64,000 nt of DNA, taken from NCBI GenBank assembly GCA_046350295.1, contig JAXMAR010000037.1, forward strand, positions 20,337 through 84,336, written 5' to 3'. Below, in pieces: positions 44,384 to 52,031 of the stretch. The first letter of the stretch is position 1, and the number at the start of each line of letters is the position of its first letter. The translations under genes and the position numbers were made by a program. Under the pieces are notes generated by a model. The model was not told where the DNA came from, did not search any database, and was given only the letters and a program-made list of their open reading frames with translations. The stretch is from JAXMAR01 sp046350295 (lineage in GTDB: Bacteria; Planctomycetota; Planctomycetia; Gemmatales; Gemmataceae).

Positions 44384-45022
44384 ATGACGATCCAGGAGAT
44401 TCAGAAGCGAAGCCTCAAGACCTCGACCTTCTTGTCGCGTTTGTACGTGCCCAAGATGATCACGCCGGCGCAGGTCATCCGGGTCCTGAACGAGCACAAG
44501 ATCTCCTTTGTGCTGGTTGGTCTGCACGGTTTGAGCGGTTGGATGCGTGAGCCGCGCAGCACGCAGGATGTGGATGTCGTCGTTGCGGCCCGGCAAGTGA
44601 AGAAGGCGGTTCGCGCGTTGCTGGCGGAGTTTCCCCAGTTGGAGCCGGAGGACTTGGAGGTAGTCACACGTTTGAAACACCGTGAAACGGGTGACGTGCT
44701 GATCGACGTGATGAAGCCGATCCAGCCTCCACACCGGGATATCTTCAAGAACACGCTGACGGTGAAGGAAAAGGGGCAGACGTATCGGATACCGACGCTC
44801 GAGATGGCTCTCGTGATGAAGTTTGCTCCAATGATCAGTCTGACCCGAGCGGACAGGGATAAGTTTCAGGACGCGCACGATTTCATCCTGATGGTCGAAA
44901 AGAACGCGGAGATAGATTTGGATGAGCTGGCGCGGCTTGGTGACATTGTCTACAACGGCGGCGGCAAGGAGGTCGTCGAGCTGGTCCGCAAGGTGCGGGC
45001 CGGTGAAAAGCTGGTCCTGTGA
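44384..45022 (+). CDS. Nucleotidyltransferase-fold protein 1 in the ATP synthase operon
   Basis: 212 residues from ATG 44384. The core FVLVGLHGLSGWMREPRSTQ-DVDVVV has the GxxG...S-x-DxD layout of nucleotidyltransferase-fold proteins of the AbiEii/DUF6036 kind (DVD near 62-64). The end of the fold is DVLIDVMKPIQ. The C-terminal part has IPTLEMALVMKFAPMISLTR. It sits between atpA and the OB-fold lipoprotein gene, 111 bp after atpA, and is a paralogue of the gene at 46736. Such folds occur in toxin-antitoxin and tRNA-modifying systems, but no partner antitoxin is evident. Catalytic activity is uncertain. Confidence 0.65.
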   Translation: MTIQEIQKRSLKTSTFLSRLYVPKMITPAQVIRVLNEHKISFVLVGLHGLSGWMREPRSTQDVDVVVAARQVKKAVRALLAEFPQLEPEDLEVVTRLKHRETGDVLIDVMKPIQPPHRDIFKNTLTVKEKGQTYRIPTLEMALVMKFAPMISLTRADRDKFQDAHDFILMVEKNAEIDLDELARLGDIVYNGGGKEVVELVRKVRAGEKLVL

Positions 45023-45031
45023 GAGAAAGCC

Positions 45032-45805
45032 ATGAAGACGCCTCTCACCCTCGCCGCCAGCCTTGCCCTGACGCTCTCCCTGTTGAGCAGCGCAGGCTGC
45101 GGCAAGAAAGAGCCGACCGCGAGTCCGATGCCCACGCCGACCAAGGAGCCGCCCAAGGCGCTGGCGATCAGCGCCCTGGACTTGACGAAGGAGTATCACG
45201 CGAATGCCGAGGCGACGAACAAGAAATACCAGGACAAGCTGCTGGAGGTGACGGGCGAGGTGGCGTCCCTCGACCAGACCGAACATAAGGGAGAGATTTC
45301 CCTCAAGGGCTTCAAGCCGGAGGACGAGGTCGGCCTGTCGATCCGCTGCGACCTGGCCGCGGCGGCCCTGCCCAGGGCGCTCGGGGCCTTGTCCAGGGGG
45401 CAAGAGGTGAAGGTGAAAGGGACGTATTTCCCGAGCAAGGTGAAAGCGCTCGCCTACCTCACGGGCGCCGACTTCACGGAGATAACGCCGAGCACGCTCG
45501 TCAAGACATCGAGCAAGGACCTGGCGAAGAAGTTCACGGAAGCGGCGGAGGAGGCGCGCAAGGAGTTCGTCGACAAGGAGACGCTGGTCTGGGGCAAGGT
45601 GCTGGACCTGAAGAAAGAAGGCGAGATGCACGTCGTCCGCCTCGAAGGCTTCGGCGAAATGTCGGTCGTCGGGCGCTCGACCAGAGAAGAAGCCTGGGCC
45701 GGCCTGAAGAAGGGGGAAGAGGCCCGGTTGCGCGGCGTCTGCTCCGCCTTCAGCACGGAGAAGGAAATACAGATCGACGGCGCGTTCGCCGTCCCGGAGA
45801 AATAA
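45032..45805 (+). CDS. Lipoprotein with two OB-fold (tRNA_anti-like) regions
   Basis: 257 residues. The signal sequence ends in the lipobox LLSSAGC (Cys near residue 23), so it is a lipoprotein. A proline-rich linker follows (TASPMPTPTKEPPK). Two copies of an OB-like region follow: YQDKLLEVTGEVASLDQ with SRGQEVKVKGTYFPS, and VDKETLVWGKVLDLKKEGEM with KKGEEARLRGVCSAF. Both match the tRNA_anti-like (PF12869) pattern. It lies in the ATP synthase operon between the nucleotidyltransferase-like gene and atpG, starting 9 bp after the former. No known role in the ATPase. Confidence 0.75.
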   Translation: MKTPLTLAASLALTLSLLSSAGCGKKEPTASPMPTPTKEPPKALAISALDLTKEYHANAEATNKKYQDKLLEVTGEVASLDQTEHKGEISLKGFKPEDEVGLSIRCDLAAAALPRALGALSRGQEVKVKGTYFPSKVKALAYLTGADFTEITPSTLVKTSSKDLAKKFTEAAEEARKEFVDKETLVWGKVLDLKKEGEMHVVRLEGFGEMSVVGRSTREEAWAGLKKGEEARLRGVCSAFSTEKEIQIDGAFAVPEK

Positions 45806-45848
45806 TCCCTCCCTCTCGTGGGGAGGGCGGGGTGGGGAGAGAGAACTC

Positions 45849-46733
45849 ATGGCACAGACCCGCGCCATCGTCAAACGCCGCAAGGCGGTCCGCAACATCC
45901 GCAAGATCACGCGGACCATGGAGCTGATCGCGACCGCGCGCTACAAGAAGGCGCTCGACCGCGCCACCGAGGCCGAGGCCTTCACGCGCAAGATCGCGGA
46001 ACTGGCCGCGGACCTCACCACGCGCGCCGGCGGCGTCACTCATCCGCTCCTGGAGACGCGCGAAAAAGTGGAGAACACGCTGCTGTTGGTCATCACTTCC
46101 AACCGCGGTCTGTGCGGCGGCTACAACGCCGCCATCATTCGCGAGGCCCACGGCGCCGTCGAGCGCATCCGTGCTGACGGGAGCCAGCCGCATCTGGAGA
46201 TCTCCGGCAAGCGCGGCATCGGCTGGGCTCGTTACCGGGGCATCCCGGCCGAGAAGACCTACACGAACTTCGAGGACAAGCCGCGCTTCGAGGAGGTCAA
46301 CGAACTGGCCGAGCGCTACATCCGGCTTTACGTGGCGCGGAAGATCGACCGTGTCGAGGTGTGCTACACGAAGTTCCTGAACGTCGCGCGCCAGGCCGCC
46401 GTCGTGGAGACGCTGCTGCCGCTGGGCGGCGTCGCCGGCATGGAAAAGAAGGACGAGGCGAAGAAGGGGGCCGAGGTCGAGTACGAGTTCCTGCCCGGCC
46501 CGCGCCAGATCCTGGAAGAGATCCTGCCGATCTCGTTCAAGATCCGCCTCTTCAAATGCTTTCTCGACGCCGCGGTGAGCGAGCAGATCGCCCGCCGCGT
46601 CGCCATGAAGGCCGCGACGGAAAACGCCGGCGAGATGATCCGCAACCTGAGCCGCGAGTACAACCGGGCGCGGCAGGCGCAGATCACGAAGGAGATCGCG
46701 GAAGTGATCGGCGGGGCGGAGGCGTTGAAATAG
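45849..46733 (+). CDS. atpG: ATP synthase F1 subunit gamma
   Basis: 294 residues, close to the usual length. N-terminal RRKAVRNIRKITRTMELIAT and C-terminal KAATENAGEMIRNLSREYNR are the two conserved helices of the central rotor. VITSNRGLCGGYNAAIIREA is the typical Rossmann-like middle. A charged segment GMEKKDEAKKGAEVEYEF is inserted near residue 200. It is flanked on both sides by extra genes that are not part of standard ATP synthase operons. Confidence 0.95.
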   Translation: MAQTRAIVKRRKAVRNIRKITRTMELIATARYKKALDRATEAEAFTRKIAELAADLTTRAGGVTHPLLETREKVENTLLLVITSNRGLCGGYNAAIIREAHGAVERIRADGSQPHLEISGKRGIGWARYRGIPAEKTYTNFEDKPRFEEVNELAERYIRLYVARKIDRVEVCYTKFLNVARQAAVVETLLPLGGVAGMEKKDEAKKGAEVEYEFLPGPRQILEEILPISFKIRLFKCFLDAAVSEQIARRVAMKAATENAGEMIRNLSREYNRARQAQITKEIAEVIGGAEALK

Positions 46734-46735
46734 AA

Positions 46736-47500
46736 ATGTTAACAGCCGCGACCCGAAGGGGACGCGAACATGGCGATGACGGAGAAGACATGGAAGCGCG
46801 GGCGACTGAAGTCGCTTGGCCGGAAGAGCCGGTCGTTTACAGAGAACCCGATCATTGGCGAGCGATCCGTACTAGTGGCTGGCTGACCGGCTTGTTTCGG
46901 CGGCAGTTTGAGAAAAAGACGTTGAATGCCACGCCGGAACGGATTCTCAATGTCCTGAAGTCGAGCCGTATCCGTTGCGTGCTGATCGGCGTCGTTGGAA
47001 TGGCCGGCTGGCGAAGTCAACCTCGAGCTTCGGGAGATGTGGATATTCTCGTTGCCAGGTCCAACTTCTCGAAGGCGGTTAGTCGGTTGCGGGGAGAGTT
47101 CCGTTTGTTGCGAGTGACGCGAGACAAGGGGAAAGCGACGTTCGACTGGCGAGGCAGATTTGGATGGGACTCCATTATCGATGTGTTCAAGCCGAGTGAC
47201 CGTCTGTTACGCGAGGCCTATTCTGATCCGATCGTCTTGCCAAACGGAGTTAGAATCGCGCGGCTGGAAGTCGCGCTTGCCACGAAATACCGGAACGCCA
47301 CAAACGCCACGCGCGAGTGGGGCGATAAGTACCAAGATGCGGCCGACTTGGGAGACTCATTCCGGCAAAGCGAGCCGTATGTCGACATGGGGATTTTGCG
47401 AAAACTCGCGGATGTGGTCCGGCCCAACGGCGGCCTGCGCCTCGTCCGCTTTCTGAACCACCTGAAAAAGAAAACGGGAAGAATCAAGCTGCCCTCTTGA
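46736..47500 (+). CDS. Nucleotidyltransferase-fold protein 2 in the ATP synthase operon
   Basis: 254 residues from ATG 46736 (MLTAATRRGREHGDDGED), 2 bp after the atpG stop; an internal ATG at 46790 would shorten it by 18 residues. CVLIGVVGMAGWRSQPRASG-DVDILVA matches the core of the gene at 44384 (DVD near 101-103). DSIIDVFKPSDRLL and RIARLEVALATKYRNATNAT follow in the same order as in its paralogue. A unique N-terminal extension of about 65 residues holds WPEEPVVYREPDHWRAIRTS. It lies between atpG and atpD. Role unknown. Confidence 0.6.
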   Translation: MLTAATRRGREHGDDGEDMEARATEVAWPEEPVVYREPDHWRAIRTSGWLTGLFRRQFEKKTLNATPERILNVLKSSRIRCVLIGVVGMAGWRSQPRASGDVDILVARSNFSKAVSRLRGEFRLLRVTRDKGKATFDWRGRFGWDSIIDVFKPSDRLLREAYSDPIVLPNGVRIARLEVALATKYRNATNATREWGDKYQDAADLGDSFRQSEPYVDMGILRKLADVVRPNGGLRLVRFLNHLKKKTGRIKLPS

Positions 47501-47511
47501 ACGGAGCAACC

Positions 47512-48954
47512 ATGGTCTCAGCCAACGGTCAACACGCCGGCAAAATCATCCAGGTCATCGGCTCGACGTTCGACGCCGAGTTCGATGAGGGGCATCTGCC
47601 GGAGATCTATAACGCCCTCAAGATCGACGCGGAGTACAAGGGTGTCCATCTGAAGCTCACCGGCGAGGTCCAGCAGCACCTGGGCGGCAACCGGGTCCGC
47701 GCCGTCGCTCTCGGCTCGACCGACGGCCTCGTCCGCGGCATGTCGGTCTTCGATACCGGCAAGCCCGTCCAGGTCCCCGTCGGCCCCGAGACCCTGGGCC
47801 GCGTCTTCAACCTGCTGGGCGAGCCGATCGACGGCCGGGGCGCGGTCGACGCCAAGGAACTGCGGCCCATCCATCGCGAGCCGCCGCCTTTCGTGGAGCT
47901 ATCGGCGAAGACCGAGGTGTTCGAGACGGGCATCAAGGTCATCGACCTGTTGACGCCGCTGGTGCGCGGCGGCAAGGCCGGTCTGTTCGGGGGCGCCGGA
48001 CTGGGCAAGACCGTCATCCTCACCGAATTGATCGCCCGCATCGCCAGCCAGCACGGCGGTTACTCGGTGTTCGCCGGCGTGGGCGAGCGGACGCGCGAGG
48101 GCAACGACCTCTGGCTCGAAATGCAGGAGACCAAGATCGGCAAGACCGACCGCTCCGTCATCACGCAGACCGCCATGGTCTTCGGCCAGATGAACGAGCC
48201 GCCCGGCGCCCGCCTGCGCGTCGCCCTCTCGGCGCTGACCATGTGCGAGTGGTTCCGCGATTCGACCGGCGCCGACACGCTCCTCTTCGTTGACAACATC
48301 TTCCGCTTCTCGCAGGCCGGCTCGGAAGTGTCGGCGCTCCTGGGCCGCATGCCCAGCGCCGTCGGTTACCAGCCGACCCTGGCCACCGAGATGGGCGAGC
48401 TTCAGGAGCGGATCACGTCGACGACACGCGGCGCCATCACCTCGGTGCAGGCCGTCTACGTCCCCGCCGACGACCCGACCGACCCGGCCCCCGCCAACGC
48501 CTTCCAGCACCTGGACGCGTTCATCTACCTGGAGCGGCGCATCTCGGAAAAGGGCATCTACCCAGCGATCGACCCGCTCGCTTCCAATAGCCGTATCCTG
48601 GATCCGCAGATCGTCGGCGAGGAGCATTACGCGGTGGCGCGACGGGTGCAACAGATTCTCCAGCGCTATCGCGAATTGCAGGACATCATCGCCATCCTCG
48701 GCGTCGAGGAATTGTCCGAGGAGGACAAGCAGGTGGTGAACCGGGCGCGGCGCATCGAGAAGTTCCTGTCGCAGCCGTTCATCGTGGCGGAGGCGTTCAC
48801 CAACCGCCCCGGCAAAGTGACGCCGCTCTCCGAGAGCATCCGCAGCTTCAAGGAGCTGTGCGACGGCAAGCACGACCATCTGCCCGAGAACGCCTTCATG
48901 TACGTCGGCGGCATCGACGAGGCGGTCGAGCAGGCGAAGAAGATGGCGGGCTAA
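47512..48954 (+). CDS. atpD: ATP synthase F1 subunit beta
   Basis: 480 residues from ATG 47512, preceded by GGAGC. Walker A is GGAGLGKTV; GERTREGNDLWLEMQETK contains the catalytic Glu of beta, and LLFVDNIFRFSQAGSEVSAL is Walker B. ALLGRMPSAVGYQPTLATEM and AVYVPADDPTDPAPANAF follow. The usual phosphate loop and arginine are present, so it should be catalytic. It starts 11 bp after the second nucleotidyltransferase-like gene. Confidence 0.97.
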   Translation: MVSANGQHAGKIIQVIGSTFDAEFDEGHLPEIYNALKIDAEYKGVHLKLTGEVQQHLGGNRVRAVALGSTDGLVRGMSVFDTGKPVQVPVGPETLGRVFNLLGEPIDGRGAVDAKELRPIHREPPPFVELSAKTEVFETGIKVIDLLTPLVRGGKAGLFGGAGLGKTVILTELIARIASQHGGYSVFAGVGERTREGNDLWLEMQETKIGKTDRSVITQTAMVFGQMNEPPGARLRVALSALTMCEWFRDSTGADTLLFVDNIFRFSQAGSEVSALLGRMPSAVGYQPTLATEMGELQERITSTTRGAITSVQAVYVPADDPTDPAPANAFQHLDAFIYLERRISEKGIYPAIDPLASNSRILDPQIVGEEHYAVARRVQQILQRYRELQDIIAILGVEELSEEDKQVVNRARRIEKFLSQPFIVAEAFTNRPGKVTPLSESIRSFKELCDGKHDHLPENAFMYVGGIDEAVEQAKKMAG

Positions 48955-49062
48955 GCCCTTTGTTTAGCCCCGGTTCGCAGAACCGGGGCGGCCTTTCCCA
49001 ACTTGCAACAACGCCGCGCCCCGTGACAGACGGCGCGCACGCCAAACATTGACGGAAATCGC

Positions 49063-49473
49063 ATGGCCACTCACGCCAAGATCCGCTGCGTCGTCGTCAC
49101 CCCGGAGAAGGCTCTCCTCGATGATCTCGTCGATTTCGTCGCCATCCCAATGTACGATGGCGAGCTAGGCGTCCTGCCCGGCCGCACGCCCTTGATCGGC
49201 AAGCTCGGCTTCGGCGAATTGCGCACGACGAAAGACGACGACATCAGCCGTTACTATGTCGACGGCGGCTTCGTCCAGGTCCGCGACAATATCGTCACGC
49301 TGCTGACCTCCAAGGCGGTCGCCGCCAAGGACCTTAGCGTGGAAGCGGCCGAGCAGGCGTTCCGCACGACCGGTGCGGCGCCGACCCCCGAGGAACAGGA
49401 GGCGCGGCTCCAGGCGCAGGAGAAAGCGCGGGCGCAGTTGCGGATCATCGACCATCTGCGGCAAGAAGAGTGA
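49063..49473 (+). CDS. atpC: ATP synthase F1 subunit epsilon
   Basis: 136 residues. The N-terminal beta sandwich is recognised by CVVVTPEKALLDDLVDFVAI, MYDGELGVLPGRTPLIGKLG and YYVDGGFVQVRDNIVTLLTS. The C-terminal helices are short and charged (EEQEARLQAQEKARAQLRII). It couples the rotor to the c-ring and may inhibit ATP hydrolysis. It is the last gene of the operon, and a terminator follows about 25 bp later. Confidence 0.93.
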   Translation: MATHAKIRCVVVTPEKALLDDLVDFVAIPMYDGELGVLPGRTPLIGKLGFGELRTTKDDDISRYYVDGGFVQVRDNIVTLLTSKAVAAKDLSVEAAEQAFRTTGAAPTPEEQEARLQAQEKARAQLRIIDHLRQEE

Positions 49474-49497
49474 CGGGCTGGCGCGCCCATCGAGCTG

Positions 49498-49545
49498 GAA
49501 GCGTGCGCGAGGCCGGATATGTCCGGAGCGCACGCTTCTTTTTTT
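49498..49545 (+). terminator. Rho-independent terminator of the ATP synthase operon
   Basis: GAAGCGTGCGC (49498-49508) pairs with GCGCACGCTTC (49528-49538), with a second hairpin in the loop (CCGGATATGTCCGG). A run of 7 T follows. It also marks the end of the convergent GH10-like gene. Confidence 0.88.
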
Positions 49546-51036
49546 CACTTCAGGTGCCTGGCCCGCAGCTTTCCGAGGGCTTCGAGCGCCGGCTTCGCCG
49601 TCCCCTGTGCGTCGATCAGTCCGCAGTGCGGAAACTGATGCGGCGCCGCGTCGTTCCAGTGGCTCCAGTGAACGCTGCGCACATAGGGCTTGCAGATGGC
49701 GAGTCCGGCGAAATGGCCGGCCCAGTCGGCCTGGATGTCAGGGCGGAAACCGTCGCGCCAGTGGCCGGCGGCCAGGCGAAAGTCGCTGTCGGCTTCGGCG
49801 TCCGGGGTGGGCGCCGAGGGATAGCCGAGGGTGAGGTGAAGAGGCAGACCCAGGAGCGCGTACAGGTCGAGTAGACGCGAGGTGTCGAGCAGGTCGCGGC
49901 AATAGCTGCCGCGTGGGTCGACTCCCATGATCAGCTCCAGTTCCAGGCCGCCGAGGGCGCAGTCCGGTGCGGAGCAGGTTGTCGGCGAAGGCGAAGGGGG
50001 ATTGGTTGCGCTCCTGATGGACGAGGTAATCGCCGAAGGGCTGGGCGACACCGACACTGATGTCGAGGTTGGGATCCACCCGCCGCGCGGCCTCGACGAG
50101 TCGGACGGTCAGCCAGAGTAGTTCCTCGTCTCCCAGGGCGAGGACGCCCGCGCAGTTGCTGCCCGCGGTGATCTGCCAGGACCGCACCAGGCCGTGGTAG
50201 CGCTGCACGACCATGCCGACGTAGTCGGACAGGTAGCCGCACAGGCTCAAGAGGTCGGTGTCCCTGGTCCAGAGCCAGTCCGGCAGGCCACGGCCGGAAA
50301 AGTCGATCAGCGGCCCGGCCGTGATGTGCAGTTGTTGCCGCGTGGCCCAGTTGATGAGATCGTCGATGGCGTTCCAGTGGACGTCGTTCTCGACGGCTTC
50401 GACGGCAGCCCACGGCATGGGAATGACGACGGCGTTGAAGGCGGCGCGGAACGCGGCCTCGTGGTCTGCGCTCCAGGCGCCCGGCTGGAGGCGGCAGCTC
50501 AGGAACGTGTCGAGGCGGTTTTGACGCTGATGGCGAATGTCGAGCACCTGGTCCATGTAGGTGTGAACGAGGCGCTGGGCGGCGTCGAAGGCGTCGTGCA
50601 GGGCCCGGTCGGCCGGCTCGCGCCAGGAGGGCTCGGGGTAGCGCGTCACGGCCTGGCTAAAACTGCGTGCGCCCGCGCGGATCGCGTCCTGAAGGTCAGG
50701 CGTGAGGACGAGCCCGCCCAGAAGCCAGTCGGAGGTCTGATTGCGGAGCTGGTTCACTTTGCCGCGCGCGAGCTCGAGGGGGAGCTGGTAGGGCTGGAGG
50801 CGCTCCATCAAGCTGCCGCTGCCGACCATGAGGCGGCCGAAGCCGGGGACGCTCCAGGGAACCAGGACGGCGCCGCTGTCGGGCACGCTGCGATGCAGCA
50901 TGACGTGCTGGTCGTCGAAGATAACCTGCGTCGGAAAGGGCATGTTATCCTGGCCGCCCAGGACGCTGGCGCGTTCGAGCTCCGCGCGGGCGGGGCCGGG
51001 CAGGTCGGCCGGGAGCTGGAAAATCATCGTCCCCAT
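49545..51036 (-). pseudogene. GH10-like (endo-1,4-beta-xylanase-type) protein split by a frameshift
   Basis: From ATG 51036 the first frame gives about 360 residues: MIFQLPADLPGPARAELERA, then ARGKVNQLRNQTSDWLLGGL, MPWAAVEAVENDVHWNAIDD, GPLIDFSGRGLPDWLWTRDT and SWQITAGSNCAGVLALGDEE. These match the planctomycete GH10-like family. Near 49960, after FADNLLRTGL, one extra base puts the rest (ALGGLELELIMGVDPRGSYC, ...SVHWSHWNDAAPHQFPHCGL, ending at 49545) in another frame. The catalytic acidic residues of true xylanases are not certain, and the first domain is unique. If the base is a sequencing error, this is one gene of about 496 codons. Confidence 0.75.
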
Positions 51037-51380
51037 ATGTGACCGGCGACGGGTTGGGAAATGCCGTCTAACCCCTCTGCGAGCTGCGCTCGCGCCGACA
51101 AGCTAGCCCATCTTCCGATTAAAGCACACGGAGCCAGGTCGGGATACGGGGAAACAGGGAAAATCTAGTGGGCCGTGAAGACAATGAACAGAGCGGACTA
51201 TGCCGCCGAAGTGCATTTTTCCTGTCACAGCCGGCCCCTTATGACCAAGGAGAGACATCAGCCCAGGTGAGAGGCCACAAGCTGACGTGCTTTGTCCGCG
51301 AAATGCCCACATTGAATGACGCCGGATCGGTTCGATACACGACCGGGGGCGCCGCAATTCTCGCATAAGGGCGAACGTCC
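51037..51380. other. Gene-free stretch upstream of the ECF sigma gene
   Basis: No gene, repeat or clear promoter was recognised. A plus-strand open frame at 51168-51368 has no protein-like character or ribosome site. The promoter of the sigma-factor gene, likely autoregulated, should lie here. Confidence 0.4.
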
Positions 51381-52031
51381 ATGATCCTTCCGTCGACCCA
51401 CGCTTCGCTGTTTCTGCCCGGCCGCGGGAACGACGGCTCCGGGGCCGAGCGGTGGCAGGCGTTTCACGGCCGCTACCACGCGGTGATTCTCGTGTGGTGC
51501 CGGCGCCGGGGGTTGTCGCCAGCCTGCGCCGAGGATCTCACCCAGGAAATCTGGCTCAAGCTGCTTCGGTTGATGCACAAGTATGACGCGGCGAAAGGAA
51601 GATTTCGCAGCTGGTTGAAAGCCGTGGTGAACAACGCCCTCACCGACTACTGGCGCCGGAACGCGCGGCAGCCGGAGCGCGGCGGTGTCGGCGGCACGGC
51701 CTTTCTTGACCGGGTGGCCGCGGTCGCGGGACCGGAAGCCGCCGACGAATTGAGCGTGGCCATCGCGGACCGGGCAGGGACGGTGGCGGCCGAGGCCCTC
51801 GCGCGGGTCCGGGCCCGCCTGCAAGAGACGACGTGGCAAGCGTTTTATCAGACTCTGGTCGAGAAGCGTCCCGCGCAGGACGTGGCCCGGGACCTCGGTT
51901 TGAGTGTTTCGAGCGTTTACAAGAACACCTATCGGGTGAAGCAAATGCTGGAGGAGGAGTTCAGTCATGTGCACGCAAACCATGAAGACGTCCTGCCCGA
52001 GTGCGACCATCCTGCGACGCTTCCTGGATGA
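51381..52031 (+). CDS. ECF-type RNA polymerase sigma factor
   Basis: 216 residues. Region 2 is ERWQAFHGRYHAVILVWCRR, then LTQEIWLKLLRLMHKYDAAK and FRSWLKAVVNNALTDYWRRN. Region 4 is RLQETTWQAFYQTLVEKRPA, then DVARDLGLSVSSVYKNTYRV, with the DNA-binding helix-turn-helix. It overlaps the downstream kinase gene by 65 bp, so the two are translationally coupled. In planctomycetes, ECF factors of this kind are often controlled by the adjacent Ser/Thr kinase instead of a classical anti-sigma factor. Confidence 0.9.
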   Translation: MILPSTHASLFLPGRGNDGSGAERWQAFHGRYHAVILVWCRRRGLSPACAEDLTQEIWLKLLRLMHKYDAAKGRFRSWLKAVVNNALTDYWRRNARQPERGGVGGTAFLDRVAAVAGPEAADELSVAIADRAGTVAAEALARVRARLQETTWQAFYQTLVEKRPAQDVARDLGLSVSSVYKNTYRVKQMLEEEFSHVHANHEDVLPECDHPATLPG

